Below are positions 1-13,400 of a DNA stretch of 64,000 nucleotides, piece by piece (position 1 is the stretch's first letter; every line of letters starts with the position of its first letter). Position numbers and translations under genes: made by a program. Below the pieces are notes generated by a model, which saw only the letters and a list, made by a program, of their open reading frames with translations, did no database searches and had not been told where the DNA came from. The DNA is from Ulva prolifera (Eukaryota > Chlorophyta > Ulvophyceae > Ulvales > Ulvaceae), in NCBI GenBank assembly GCA_023078555.1, contig CM041199.1:2545101-2609100 (forward strand). The letters are read 5' to 3'.

Positions 1-1013
1 TGAAAGGTTGAGCAATGAAGTCGGTTGAAGGCTTTCGATACCAGGAAATACATGTTTCTGGGAGCTATCCGTGGCTGTGTGTTGCTCCGGCTGTTCGGTC
101 CTGGGGTTGACACACTTCAGCGTCACTCCCTTGCGAGAGGCTGAAAGAGATTCAAGATGTACGCGACGTGACCGACGTGACAATCAATGTATGGCGAGCA
201 CCACGCACAGCCACAGGTGCACCATGGTCAGGCCAGAAGCCGCGCAAAGCAAAGAACTGAACAATGTCACATCCATGACTTGTTACGCATACGTGTGATG
301 GAGATTCGAACGTCCCGTGGTTGCGGCTGAGACCAGAAGGTGTCGCTGGGCATGCAAGGCCGTGCCTGTGAAGCTCAGTGCTGCATGCCTGTTGGGACCT
401 GTTGGGACTGCGAAAGCGTCAGACAGCACACATAGCTGCTTGGGCTCGCGGCATTGAGACATCTAGTACGACATCACGCACGTTTACATCAACACCAGCG
501 GTGCCGTTGCAACCTTGCTTTCTGTGTCAGCTATTTTAATTGTTACAGCTACAGAGAAATGATTATGCGGGATGATGCGGCTCGACTTCACCGCGCTGAC
601 AGGAACAACATCCAATGCGAGCCACACCATGCCACTCGATCATTCCAAAAAAATTACGATGCAGGTGCTGATCACGCGAGCGAGCAGGACAGCAAGACTG
701 GTGGCGCAGCTGAGCGGCGACGCGCGTAGGTTCGCACACTCAGCTAGGCTGGCGCCATGGAGTGGGCGCGGCAGTGAGGTCCATGCCGTCACGCCGGCGT
801 CAGGGGTGACACAAGGATGACTGCAACGTTCGTGCATGCAAAGGGTCCCGAACAGGTACGAGACGCATACTGGCGTACGGTGGCATTCAGACGCAGGCAT
901 TGGCAAGCAGGAACAGTCGTGGTGCACCAGTGAAACACTGGATCTTCATCATGTCTACAATGACTCGGAACCGTTGCAGTAACAGCAGCAGGCCCAGCGA
1001 ATCTGAAGCAGAC

Positions 1014-1708
1014 CTTGCATCGGAGCCTGTACGCCTTCTGTGCTCGCCTGTTCTTGGCGCGGATTGCTTCTGTGCGGGAGGTCTCGTCTGGCTTCGACAC
1101 GCCAGCGCGAGGACGGCCTCTGATTCTGCGAGGCTCGTCATCAGAGCCGGACTGCAACAGAAGAGGCATAAGGCGGACGTGGTCTATGCTGGCCGAAGGC
1201 TGGGTCGACGAGCTTGTTCGTGCGGCTCGAGAATAATGCGGACTGATGGCTTCCCTCCAACGCCCAGGACGTCGTCAGAACAGCACAAACGCACAACTGA
1301 TATCAACAAATATGATTAGAAGGAATTTCGTGTGGCTTCAAGCTCTAGCCAGCGTCAACTCAGGGCATGCCGAGCGCACAAGGAGCAACGGACTCAGTTC
1401 AGTATTCACTCCTAGCAATGGTCACCAAGCCTTCTTGCACGGACAAAATGTTCAGCGCACCTCGTCTTTGGAAGCCATCTACAGCATTTGAGGTGTTCCG
1501 TCGAGGCAGTGTGCCGCCAGTGTAGCGGAATCGGGACGGCCCGGAGTGGAGAGTCTGTGAGACAGAAGGTGTACGCGCTGGGCTGATACAACAAGTATGT
1601 CAGGTCGTGTGATATCACAATGATGACGCTTGCAACTGTATCCATGCTTATTCGTTCGGCATCACAATGCATGGCCTCATCTGCCGGGCCCATCGCACTC
1701 ATCGCCAT
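1014..1708 (-). CDS. bZIP-type transcription factor, partial (basic-region exon and tentative first exon)
   Basis: The exon at 1151-1014 (46 codons) encodes an acidic-serine start (SGSDDEP), a basic stretch and then KNRRAQKAYRLR. This fits the bZIP basic-region rule of Asn, seven residues, Arg/Lys. The exon is preceded by a pyrimidine-rich acceptor ending TTGCAG and followed by a phase-0 GTCTGC donor. A possible first exon lies at 1708-1628: ATG, 27 codons, starting MAMSAMGPADEA, with a GTCATC donor, also phase 0. It would be joined across a 476-nt intron. The leucine zipper should follow in a later exon, but I find no convincing heptad leucines on the minus strand down to base 1, so the gene probably runs off the left edge. 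bZIP proteins are nuclear dimeric DNA-binding factors. The basic region is well supported, the first exon much less so. Confidence 0.5.
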
Positions 1709-2072
1709 ACAGTGACGTGGCAGCCTCACGTCGTCGGTTCAGTTGCTTACAGACATCTAAGCATGCCACGAGAGAGAGCATAGAAACACAGCAACCGACA
1801 TCCGCACACCTCACATCTTAGTACGGCTACACCAGCGCCCGGGCAACTTCCGTGTTGACCGCTGACGCTGACAACGAGAACCACGTTCGCGTTGCAACAC
1901 TGTGCAAGCCAGAACGAACGAACATTACATCCCGCTACACAGCTCCGAGCGCGTGGAGGTAATTGCCACGTACAGGAGCCGTGTCTGTCTACTGGGTTGG
2001 CTCTGCGTCAGCTGCTAGCCGAGCCTGTCGCATGCCACCGTCACAGCTCCGATAAGCGCTATTGCCACGATC

Positions 2073-5000
2073 ATGGAGCACAACACTGACGTCCCTGACG
2101 ATGGAGGCCTCCCGACGATCGACAGTGCAGCTTTTCTTCGTCATGGGGCCGACGTTCGAGTCAGCAACCAGGAGGGCTTCCTGTGCAAGGTCAGGATGAA
2201 AGCGCTTGTCGACCTCGTCCCCGAAGAGGTGTGCATCAGATCGTTGTCCCTCGCAAGCATCTTGGCGTTCTCGAGTGGATAAGTGTGTCCTCGGCTTTGA
2301 CTTCTGGCACCAAAATAGGCGGGATGATCAGTCCGCGTGGGTGCTTCGTTGCAGATGTACTCTCTGCTGACACATCCTGACAATTCCGCCATATTCAAAT
2401 CAATAGACGCAGTCTCGGAGCGCAAAGTCAACCTTGACACTCCGGAGAGGAGAGAGATCTACATCGAGCAGACCAGCACAGTTGGGGTGCTGTTCTTCAA
2501 GAGGCAATTTTCTACAGCCCTCAACGTTGTGGAAACACCCCAGGACCTTGCAGCGTCGTTTGATCTCGCCAAACAAGGTATCATGTCTGACTTCCGGGTG
2601 CGCATTCCACATAGCGCTGACCTCAGGCACTCTGCAGTGTATGCTCGCCCGCCCGCACCATGGAAAACAGTTCCCAAGGCACACGGAGCCACACCAGCAG
2701 CACCTTCACTATGCACTCCACCGTCCCAGGCCCGGCCTGGCTCGTTGCAGGTGTATGGTCGCAGCTTCAGTCGCTTGTATGTGCGCTCAGTGTTGACCAG
2801 TCTAAGTTAAGGGTTGCCTAAACAGTCGCTGCCTTTACAGTGCCGCCGCCCCCCCTCCCCCCCCTGCCCCCAGCAATCCTGTTGGGGTGTGACCTGCGCA
2901 CTGCCAGCCGGTCCATGGGCTCGACATCTGTGTTGACGTGCCTCTGCTACCATGTAGCATCAGCCGCGCATCACCTCGTTGTCCACAGGCATGCATTCAG
3001 CGCGGCCCTGCACTGACGCTGCGCCTGCGGTCCACACACGCCCGGCACACTCTACGCGAGACGCGGAGTGTGTGTTTCTGTTTGCGTTGAGCACGTCCCA
3101 CCTGAGGTTCTGTCTGCCTATCCTACTCTATTTCTGCGTGGCAGTGCAGCACTGCGAGGGGGTGCGGTGCAGGGGTCGTGGGTGCTCACCCGGGTGACCG
3201 CGGAGGAGTACAAGGACCTGGTGAAAGGCCGGGCGGCGCCGCAGCACTGGAACCACAGCCTCGGCAACCCCGGGCCGCAGGACAAGACGCTCTTCTCGAT
3301 CGAGCAGGACGTGGCCCCGGCGGTCGCGCACAGGGTGCCGCCGTGGCTGCACGGCCTCCTGCGCCGCATCTGCGCCTCTGCTGTCAACGACGTCTACCAC
3401 GTGCGCCGCCCTCGCCTCTCTCCCCTCTTATCTGTCGCCCACGTGTGTGGATCTCGCAGTGGCAGTGGCCTCCACGGTGAGGCTCGTCGTCCACGGTGAG
3501 GCTTGTGTGTGGGTGTGTATTCCACGGACGATACGTGGAGACCAGTGTTGGGTCATCGGGCCCGATCACATAGAACAATTCCGAATACCCAGGTCTATTT
3601 TTTGGGTGGCAGCCCTGAAAATGCTGTAAAGCGACCCAACACTGGTGGAGAGGTGGAGGCGCGTAGGAGGCACTGCAGGAGGGGGGTGGATCCATGAATG
3701 TAGTGCTGTTGTGTGGTGGAGAGTGGGGAGGTGATTGGACGGAGCATGGCTGCTCTGCATTCTAGTTGTCTCCAGCAGCTGGATGTGTCTGTGGCTGTGT
3801 GCAAGGTGGGCGCGCGCATGTTCCTGTTGTGCATTGGTGTGCACTGTGAACCTGTGCAACTCCCTCATGTGTCATGTTTCTGTGTGAAATCCATGTTGTG
3901 TGGCATGCAGAATGGTGTGCTACCTGCTTCTCCTTGTCGGTGTTGCATTGGATGTGAACACACTGTCCAAGGAAAAGCATGAGGTGACATGTGACCTGGT
4001 CACCATTGTGGGTGTCTCGCAACTTGCTCCCATACCAAATTATGCATGGCCACACCGGCTCAAACAGTGGTCCTCAATCAGTATTACGGCGTGCCATGGG
4101 GCTGACCCTCATGAAGGGCATTTGGTAAGGGCATTTGGTTCCTGGTTTGCGGACTGTTCCACTGCAGGGCTGCCTTGCTGCCTGTGGAGACGCTGCTCCA
4201 ATTGCACCTCAAGGATCTCAATCGAATCTTGAGGATCCAACATCACTGGCCATCCTGCATTGTGGCAACCTCAAAGAGGCACCAGCACATCATCCATTGC
4301 CGGCAGTGCTGTACTCCAGTGCTGTCTGGTTGACTTGTCATGCAAAGCTGCTTTCCAGTAGAGCTGGCCTTGCCCCCCTGAGTTTGGGGCATTCCAGATG
4401 GCTCTGCATGCGATGTTATTGCCAGGCTGCAAGCTGTGCCACGGTCTCCAGATGACTGGACCATGGGACATCCATCATCCATTGCCTGTGCCAGATACTG
4501 CCACATACAGGATTACCGGGATCTCCTGCACAAGTCACCTGCTAGCAATTGCACATGGCCACATGCATAACACTGCAGTGATTCACACAGTGCATTCAGT
4601 TGGCAGCTCTGGCTGAACCACCACAGCACATGTGGTATGCATGATTTCACATTCCCCAAGATGAGTAATTTCGTTTGTACTCTGTTCAACACAAGAACAC
4701 CATATGCTCACAGGCCCTACAGCACCATGGTCCCCCTGGTTCCGCCACCTATGCGCCCCACCTGTGCAAGTGGTGGGCGGGTGGGGGGAGGGGGGGGGGG
4801 GGGGAGCCATCTGGAAAAAGTCCTGTCACAATGCGTCCATATATCTACAACATCCGACAGATCCCGCATGCCCAGGACACGCATGCACACCGTACGAACG
4901 GAATGCATGTATTCCTGCACTGGCCAGAGCGGGCCGGGCGGTGCAGGACATGACGGTCGTCGCGGAGCTGCGCCACCGTGGCCTCCCGATGGAGGCCATC

Positions 5001-5186
5001 CTGCGCTCCAAGGTGCACGGCCGCGGCGGCCTCATCCGCCGGGTCCTCTGCGGCCCCCCGGAGGCCGCCATCGCCGCCGGCGCGCAGCCCCGCCCGGCCG
5101 CGGGCTCCGCCTCGCCCAAGGCGCCGAAAGCCGTCGGCAGCCACGCCGTCAGTGTGGTCGCCGTCGCTGAATCCGACGAGGACTGA
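2073..5186 (+). CDS. START/SRPBCC-fold protein resembling plant DUF220 (lipid- or quinone-binding-like), four exons
   Basis: Exons are 2073-2228, 2355-2597, 3173-3400 and 4947-5186. All introns are phase 0 (126, 575 and 1546 nt) with GTGTGC or GTGCGC donors and TGCAG acceptors. The joined protein is 288 aa. Features typical of plant and algal DUF220 / COQ10-like START proteins, in order: a hydrophobic strand before VPEE (about 41-52), LTHPDN and FKSI (about 55-66), a long variable strand region, the junction GIMSDFR|GSWVL (about 127-138; the family has GFM-x-FEG-x-W), and a C-terminal helix region LFSIEQDVAP to HGLLRRIC (about 170-200). The last ~40 residues are a low-complexity Ala/Pro tail ending ESDED. 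Family members have a hydrophobic cavity that binds lipids or isoprenoids; the ligand here is unknown. No transit peptide is visible, so an upstream targeting exon could be missing. Exons 3 and 4 are much more GC-rich than the introns. Intron 3 contains a 106-bp transposon. Confidence 0.75.
3541..3646 (+). mobile_element. 106-bp MITE, copy A, inside intron 3 of the START-like gene
   Basis: A perfect 14-bp terminal inverted repeat (ACCAGTGTTGGGTC at the left end, its complement at the right) bounds 106 bp. The element is flanked by GGAG at 3537-3540 and 3647-3650, a 4-bp target-site duplication. The interior word GGGTGGCAGCCCTG is shared with the copies at 10892 and 28444. It has no coding capacity, so it must depend on a transposase supplied elsewhere. 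Superfamily unassigned. Confidence 0.85.
4789..4805 (+). repeat. G homopolymer tract in intron 3
   Basis: A 15-G run (4790-4804) follows a shorter G run in the last intron of the START-like gene, 142 nt before its acceptor. It is one of several G runs of 15 or more on the coding strand of genes in this window. Confidence 0.8.
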
Positions 5187-8100
5187 CCGCCACAGGCTCG
5201 ATCTCTGCTCCTCGGAACCACTTCAGCTGCGCGTCCATCCATGCGATGCGCCGACCCACCCAGTGTAGCCCGATCCCGACGCGGGCACCGCGATGGCGAC
5301 CAGTGAGCAAGCCTGCAGGCCTGCGGGGAGCATTCCAGTACTCCTTCCACAACCAGCGTTTCAGCGGCGAACCAGCTGATCACAGCCGTGCCTGCTGGGG
5401 ACACAGCCCACTCACAGCAGCGCCCTGTGAGTGGGCAGCGCCTTGTGCGCTGGCGCAGCTGAGCCTGCCTCATGGCAGGTGTGGAAGGCCTTGCGACGCT
5501 TCATGCATGGTCAGGGGGGAGCAGCGCCTCGTTCAGGACAGGGTGGGTGCCCCTTGGCCATGCTGGCATGATGGTCCACTGTGCTGACATCCTGGCTCCC
5601 GGAATCTCGCTCACAGATAGGAGTCTGGCTGTTTTGTACCTGGTGCAGCTGGGCTTTGCAAAGTAGCAGGGCAATCCAGGTTCTCCCGGTCAGCTTCGAG
5701 TTGGCTGTGCTAGACACCACAGCTGCCGTGTGTGTAGGTATGGGTAGTGTCAGCATATTCATGTACTGGTGTCTTTCTGTGGTCCTGTCGCAGGCAGGGC
5801 CGTTGGCTACTGTGTGCACAGCCTCGTGCTTGCGTGAGCACGATTCACTTTTTTCAGCCAGAGCTTCCTTTTTTTCGAAGCAGCCACGCAAGCAATCCGT
5901 TGTGTCAGTTTTCAGGCTGCAGCCGTCGGGCTGCTACACTCAGACAATTTCTGCATGATTTCAGATTCACTTGTTGCCTCCATGAGCCGGTCAACGAGTG
6001 ATCTGCTCTGATGGAGGAATGTGGATGGTAGCTGTATGCCAGGCGGGCACGAGGGGAAAGTCCTGCCCTCAGGTGACTTTGCTGTTGTTACCTTATGTGC
6101 TAATCTTCAGTTTGATCGTATTTGACTGCAATGCTACGCAGTCTGGAGTGGTATACGTGGCATGGCATGCGTGTGCGTTGGCCTGAGCTCGTGTAATTTG
6201 ATTCTTGTGATTGATGTCAGTTCCGTGGCAGTGATGGATGTCTTGGAACCTGCTACACTAGACATTGTACTGATGATTACATCATAAAATTTGATTTCTG
6301 ATATGGCCTGTGTAAACACAGCCTGGCACCTGAGTCTGCCCTTGGGGTCTGCCTGTGGCCCCGAGGAAGTCCTCATCCCCACAGGTCCAGCCCCAGGCAA
6401 GGCAGTACCCAGCCTGGTAACCCAGACGAAGTGCTGCCTGTATGATTCAGGCTTTATGTTCATGCTGAGTGTGCTTGCAACACATGCACTCTTCACAAGC
6501 ACTACTTCAGGCTACCTCGAATCTCCATTGTCCAGTCATCGGGAAAGCATGGCCCACTGCTCTGGCTTGCCCCCCTTTGCCTTGCAAATGGCTCCTGTAA
6601 TTGTGACATACACATGTCCCTGTTGAAATGATCATCCGTCACTGGAAACAGCCTCTCGAGCCCGAAGCAAGCACACTCGCATTCTGCGTATGCCGTCCAC
6701 ACGTGACCGCAAATGAGCTGCCAGTCCAGGTTGAACAGTCACATCTGCGGGCGTGCTTCCGTCCTTTCGGTGTGAGATGACTGGGAACTTTCCAGTTGTC
6801 AGAAGCTCACAGAACGGTGTGGGATCAGGCGCTGAGAAGTGTCCGTCGGCCGCTGTGCCACTGCCCTGCAGTGACTGCAGTGCAGCTGCATGCAGTCAGC
6901 GCTGGCCGTCGACCCAGAGGCACCGGCTCGCTGATGGGAAGGCAGCACGCGACGTCATGAAACACATCAGGCAACGCCTCTAACACCCTACAATGACGTG
7001 CGCTAGCCACGAGCCGATCTACGCTGCATATGTAGACAAGCTTGGTCAAGGTAGATCATTTCTTATGACAGTTGAGACCTGAAGGTCGCGGGCAACTTTG
7101 TTCGATCGTCGATGTAGCACTTGTCTCGGGCGGTCGAAGCATCTTGCCTGGCCGGCGCATGCCGCGAGGCGGATGCTGCAGCATGCTGACGGTCTTTCTG
7201 ACGAGGGGTGTGTCACAAGGATAAAGGTGGCAAGGCGGGCAGCACCGCGAAAGTAGCAAGCAGAGCAAGCACACACCCAGATACCCACGCACGCAGCACA
7301 CATAAGTCCCACCACGTTCTCATCAAACGACACAGATCCGCAGACCGCCTCGCGAGGGGTGTGTGTGCGAATGTCTGGCCACGTGTGGCCACGTTGATGG
7401 CGTGCCGGAGGACCGTCGCCTTCCGACGTGTCAACAGCTACGAGCGGATGCACGTTTGCGTCGCCCTGCCCGACGCAGCTTTAGGCCAGTGCGGCATCTG
7501 TATGCGGGCTTGCAGCATGCATACAGCATGTGCTGGGCTATGCTTGCAGCAACACTCAAAGCAGAATCTCGAGATACGTGTGGATCGCTCGTCAAGGACG
7601 GTCCTGGCCAGCATGCATGAAGCGCCGCGGAGTCGGTCGAAAACTTGCAGTCCAGCCTCCATATAAATGCTCTCGCGAGTGATCTCGTCAGCTTGCGGAA
7701 TGAATGTGTACGTACCTTCGTTAGGCTGGCCGACTTTGGTTAGGGGCAGTTGAACACCGCCGCATCTCACATACATGTGGCCACAGTATCGATCGCCTTC
7801 ATCGACTTGTCAGTGTCAAGCTGACTGCCGGTAGTATGCCGTGCGCACAACAGACCTAGCTAGGCCTAGCTGTCAAAACACTCTGCACGTATTTGCCACT
7901 TGTGCACATGTTATGCCGGTCCGTGATGTTCATGTAATACAGCATCAGTGAACTTTCTACCTCAGTACACGTGTGCATGGCCGCAGTTCCGGCCACTAGC
8001 TTCGATGGCCGTGTGCACTTTGTCGGCTTCCGGACGGACGTGACGTGGCGTGGCGGAAATGAGGTAGAGGTCGGAATTGTCAAACCGTCTTAGTAGCATT

Positions 8101-9947
8101 GCAACCGCTTTACTTCGTTGCATGACAGATGTGTACAGCCTTATACGTCGCAACAGCTGCCCGAGTGACTCTGATCAAATTTTGCGTACATGCTTGCAAC
8201 TGCGTGTTATGTAATTACAAATAAGCTCTGCCCGTAGCCATCACAGTGCCAGCAGCCCTTCGCTGTTTGCTGCCACCAGCCCTTCTCGGGCTCTGATGCA
8301 TGCCAACAGAACACGTTGCCTAGGCCTCCTTAAGCTTGTCCGAGCATCGTGACGTGATATGGCACAATAGAGCAGTAACTAGAGCAAATTACATATGTTT
8401 CATAAACATATGTGGTCTCATGTTAAATGAAGCATGTACAATCTCGCGGCTGGAGCATCTCGCAGGCTGCGACAATCGGTATACAACAAGCCCCGTGCGA
8501 TGCAGCAACGGAAACAAGTATGAAGGCGTAATTCGATGTCGTATATCTACCGATGCTGTCCGGCTTGAGGAAAGGCAACCGTTGCTGTCGGCACCAGCGC
8601 AACTATCTCGAGATACTGCCGCTCGTACGCAGCTACTCGCTAAACATCGGGCCGACGATAATTTAATCATACTTGTGTGTGTCTAGTAGTGTGTCTGTTA
8701 CAGCTCTGTTGAAGAGCATACGCAGCCTGGAAGATGAGACAGCATATTCCGCTGCAAATAGCACGGCAAGACATCCTTTATCTAGTCAACAATGCAACGT
8801 CACATCCGCTATGTGCTACGTACTACCTGCTTGTGATTGTAGCCATGGCAAAGGCGCCCCCATGGGGCCCCAGTGGGATGTTGCCTGCGCGCTGTTGGCC
8901 CGACGGAGACACCGTCATGCTGGGTTCGCCAAGTGCGAAGGATGACGCCGTGACCCAGTCGCGGGGGTCTCGATAAGGAGGTCGATCACCGTGATCTGAA
9001 AACTGTGCAGATGTGCACAGCTGTGCGCCGCCTTGTCAGCGCGTCGGCTACGAACGGCCGCGGGGAGCCGGCGATCTGGTTGGCGCGCCTTATAATTGCA
9101 TGCATGCACTTCGACCTGCCGATACCAGCTCACCACCACATTAATGTCGGTGAAGACTGAAGCCATGAATCACTACACAGCAAACCTCTGTTCACGCAAG
9201 GCGACGTGTTTGTGAGGCGCGGCCGCATCGCAACCCAAGCACGACAGCCTCGAGCATGCTAGCAACGTAACATAATAGCTGCCATATGCATGCATGATCA
9301 AGTCCTCCCTCTGAAGCTGGAGTTTTGACCTGCAGTTTGCAGTTTGCGGCAAGCCGAGCTGCGTTGGCTCACCGTGGCCATCCTTGAATCCATTCTTTCA
9401 TCATCTGAACGCATCGCGAAGGCACTCTTCAAGCCTGGTCGGACCATCTCTACGCGCAGTATGACCCTGGTCCCCTGTGTCCGCTGTATCTGCGCCTGCT
9501 GACCTGGATTGTTATGTGCACGCAGTGCGATGCATGGCGCGGCAGGGCAGCCCGCGGCAAAGTGAAGTGACTGTACTTGTGCGTTCCGCAGCTGCCGTCA
9601 CTTTCGACACCTCTGCTGGGGAAGCTGCTGGCTCCTGTGTCCATGCGTAGGTGCTGTCGGTCACGGCCATGCATTGCGCGTCATGGCCCGCCGCGCCGGC
9701 GGCCAGAACAGTACACGTGGCCAGCACTTGCGTTGCATGAGCGAGCTGCATGATTCACCATGATGCGCAACAGCAGGCCAGTTGGCCAGCCTCAACGCAA
9801 GAATACACCGCTTTCGAACGTCTGAACGCGCGGATAGTGCAGAACATGGCTGCATAGGCTGTCGCCCATGACCTGCTGGTGTGTGGCGACGGGGCGATGC
9901 ATCCATATGCATGGCCCTGCAGGCTTTTACACAGTGTGTATATTACA

Positions 9948-10122
9948 CACCCTGGCCCTGGCCCTGGCCGTGCTTGCTTTGTCCTTGTAACACACCCTGG
10001 CCCTGGCCATGTGATGTGTGCTGCGTGGTGGGCGGTTCCCCTGGTTGCTGCTTGCGGTGCTACCTGCCTTGCTTGCTTTGTCCTTGTAACACACACCCTG
10101 GCCCTGGCCGTGTGATGTGTGC
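9948..10122 (+). repeat. Tandem pair of a short dispersed repeat (GTCCTTGTAACACAC core)
   Basis: The block running from GCTTGCTTTG through the GTCCTTGTAACAC core to CCTGGCCCTGGCC occurs twice, about 98 bp apart (near 9972 and 10070). The CCTGGC hexamer is also iterated. Related sequence, often preceded by GTGCTACCTGCC, recurs near 7.2 kb (minus), 17.04 kb, 21.55 kb (minus) and 26.77 kb. It is probably part of an old interspersed element whose ends I cannot define. Confidence 0.55.
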
Positions 10123-10891
10123 ACATGTACTAGGGCATAACACTTTTACTGCAGTTGTTGACATGTGGCCCCTGCCAGATGACGCCGACCCCACAGGAGA
10201 CCCCACAGGACAGCAGGGACAGGCGGGCGCCTGTACATGGTACATGGCAAGCTGATGCGGCTGGATGACACCCTGCACAGGGACTCCCTCGTCCGCACGG
10301 CCTACACTGTTCATCTCCAACCCGGGTTGGGGGCTGGGGCTGTGTATGAAGAGTGGGCGTGTGGTGCAGGCAGGCCCCACGTGCAGGCCGCACCACCTCA
10401 TTGGGGGCCTCACACAGATGGCTTCTCAGGCGGATGTGTGTGGATTCCACACTGTGGAAGAGCTGTGACAGGAGATGAAACACAAAACCGGGAGAAGGCG
10501 GACGGGCAGGTGGAGCTGCAACATGATGAAGCACAGTGACCACTACACCACCCCCCACGCCACAGCGAGCATCAACTGCAAAACACGCAGCCGCCCCCCA
10601 ACAGCACGCCCACCATGCAGACCAGGCTCGAGCAAAATGGCAGGTACATACAGCCCCCCGGCCCCCTGGTAGACACACACTTGGTGTGCACATGACACCC
10701 ACAGAAATTGTACCCAGACCCGTGCGCGGGGACGCCCGACGCGGCTCTGCTGAGTCGCCCGGCCGGGCTGCAAGGGGCCATAGCCTCAGACCCCCCGCAA
10801 CACAGCAGGTTCATGATGTGCACCGCCGGGCAGGCCCCCCTTCGGACTCGGCTGTAGGGTGCCCGCCAGAACCTGCCCTGCGCCGCTCCAG

Positions 10892-10997
10892 GGCAGGGTT
10901 GGGTCGTCGGGCCCGATTATACGTAACAATTCCGAATATTCAGGTCTTAATTCTGGGTGGCAGCCCTGGAAATGCTGCAAAGCGACCCATCACTGCT
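10892..10997 (+). mobile_element. 106-bp MITE, copy B
   Basis: Same length and interior as the copy at 3541. The ends are diverged (left GGCAGGGTTGGGTC; right end complementary to it at 11 of 14 positions). The flanks are CCAG at 10888-10891 and 10998-11001, again a 4-bp duplication. No gene is recognised around it. Confidence 0.8.
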
Positions 10998-13074
10998 CCA
11001 GAGCAGGCCGACCCGGCACGGCAGCCCTAGGCCATGCAGCCACAGGACGGGGTGGTTGGTTATGTGTTGTACACGTGGGCCTCGGCACACCCAGTGTGTG
11101 TCTACCAGCGGGTCGGCTACACTTTCAGGCGATGAATCTGCTGCGTTGCGGCCTGGTCAGTGTGGGGAGGGCTTGGGTGTTGGGGGCTGCGGCGCCCTGC
11201 AGTGAAGGGGCCAAGCGGAGGAACAGCAGTCTTGCATCCACCCACCTGGAGAGCGTCTGTGGGTGTGCGTGAGTGGAGGTGTTTGTCAGGCGTTGCGCGT
11301 GTGCAGGCATGTGTGTACTCCTTCCACCGTGAGTTCAGGGCACGGGGCGAGGCGTGCGCGGTGTGAGGTCACATTCGGCGGCTTGCGAGGTTTGCGTGGG
11401 GTGTTGGCTGTGGCTTGGGTGTGCTGCGCTCGCGCTTTTATGCCATGCGCAGTGCTCTGTTACCTCAGTGTTGCCCACATGCACATACTCGGCACCAGGG
11501 ACGGCACAGAGTCGAGGTCGAGGCATGTTGCCCAAGCATGTGTATGGATATGCTTCTGGGAGAGCAATAGCTGATGACTGAGGTTAATGAGCTGAAGGTC
11601 GTCTGATCAATCCATGTGGCTCTTGCAAAGAGGTCAGCGTGCGCCCACTGGCAGGTGCTTCAAGTGGCAGTGTTTGCAGCTTGTGTTTGTGTTGTGGGTA
11701 CCAAAGATTGATGTAAACAGGCGACTGCAAGTACAACGTTCAGCCCTGTCTTAAACGATTTCTTCACATTTGCTGAACGCTTCAATTGCCATGCTTGTCT
11801 GGTTTTCGATAGATCTTGTCAGGAGACAAATTCAATGTACTTGGGAGCATCCCCCACAGCGTATGTGGAAGCTGCAGCCGGGCGCAGCTGACGCTTGAGA
11901 GCATCAGGCACTGCAAATGATGGCAGAATGATGGTATGCATGCATTGGGGGTCACGCCAGCACTTGAGTATAGCACCTGGGCTTCAGTGGAGACCAGCTG
12001 GGACGCATAGCTGTGTGACCACCGGCCCCTCTGACGTTGTCCTTGTAACATAAATATGTGGCGCGAGCTGGGCAGAGCACACAAACGGTCACGCATACAG
12101 CCCGATTGATAGTGTTTATTCGTTCTTGATGATTGGGCGAATGCGTGCGTGTCGCTGCGCGACCATAGGTCATACTGTAATTGGTTTGCGCAGCTCGCGC
12201 AACAGGTCAACTATGATAACAATGCGAGTAAAGTGTCGCTTAGTTTTCTGTTTTGATGCAACGAGAGTCCTTCGGAGAGCTTGAGCACACCTATCGCAGC
12301 GATGTGACACTTGTCGCACACCCGTTAGTGTACTCGGCGTTACAGGCAGCAGGTGCTCGGAAGGGATATTGATTTCGTTACCATCGCCCTGCCGTGACTC
12401 GTGTTTGAGACGCATCTGGTGCCTTAGAGGTGCAAAGCGGTACCGTGGCTGAACACACCGCGGTATCAGGCACGCGACAAGGCCATGCTGTGCTTCTATT
12501 CCTCAACACTGTCTGCGGTCGTAGATTCCCAGCTGTGAAAGATGCAATGAGAATTGGCATTTATGCGATCAGAGGTACATGCAGTTTCCCTTGGTCGGGC
12601 GTTTGTCTTCCGTATCGTGCTCTCTGAGGCACCTGCATGTTTTCCTCTAGTCGCCATCCCGAGGCATGCTCGTGTAGCCTACAGGCCCTCGCCATGGTCG
12701 TTCTGCACCAAAGTCTCTGTGTCATTCCTTGAAGACCAGACCATGAACGCAGCCACACGAGCTGAGAGCATTCAGCAGATACGGGTGATGAACCACCTTC
12801 CCCTCTCTCCACTTTCCTGCCCTCTGTGCAAAGGATAGTGAGCACGTTCATATGTGCATCTGTGTAGGTCTTCTGCGCATGCTGCAACATTAATTCTCCT
12901 CAACACACCTGCCTTGTGCTACACTGCATGCTACCAACAGTTCACTGGTGGGCACCTGCTGCCGGACATGCACGCAGCTGCGTTCAGTCTGCACGGCCGC
13001 TCAAGGCACAACTCAAGGCACACGCACACCCCGATTGAAGCACACACATTTCTTTTTTCATTGAAACACCACAC

Positions 13075-13400
13075 ATGAAGTTCCCCCGCTGCACCAGCTA
13101 GCAAGCCTTCCAGCTGCAGGTTCCCAGGCGCTGGCCACCTCTGCCACTCCACACGCGGCCATGCATCGCAGCGCCGCCCAGCGGTCCATGTCGGCCGCCC
13201 TAGCAGCGACCGGCGCAGTCCCCGATTCTGCGCAGCTCCCGCGGCGCCGTCCCGGCAGCAGCACTCCAGCGCCCGGCCACTGCCGCAGCAGCGTTGCAAC
13301 CGGGCCAGCCTCGGTGCTGCCGCCCGCCGTCGCGCCCACAGCACGTACAGCTGCGGGTCGTGCGATGTGCGCGCGTGTGTGTAGCTGTGCCGGGCCGTAG
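13075..13400 (+). repeat. GC-rich module, copy 1 of 3
   Basis: This segment matches 23.13-23.41 kb (expected from the segmental duplication) and also 31.01-31.34 kb (not expected). It runs from the word CCAGCTAGCAAGCC to the block around GTCGCGCCCA. Frames are open on both strands in two copies, but the copies differ by frame-changing indels. Coding is possible but unproven. Confidence 0.65.

Larger units (their letters stand above)
5187..11529. other. Stretch of about 6.3 kb without a supported gene
   Basis: Short open frames occur on both strands, but none has a recognisable domain, a consistent splice pattern or a repeat that would argue for coding. The segment holds a short dispersed repeat at about 7.2 kb (minus strand) and 9.95-10.12 kb, a transposon copy at 10892, and many TGCATGC words. 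Untranslated ends of neighbouring genes cannot be located. Confidence 0.5.

Noticed and set aside
10130..10702. A 190-codon minus-strand open frame near the second MITE
   Set aside because: It overlaps several competing frames on both strands in GC-rich sequence, is Cys/His/Pro-rich without pattern and has no splice or domain support.
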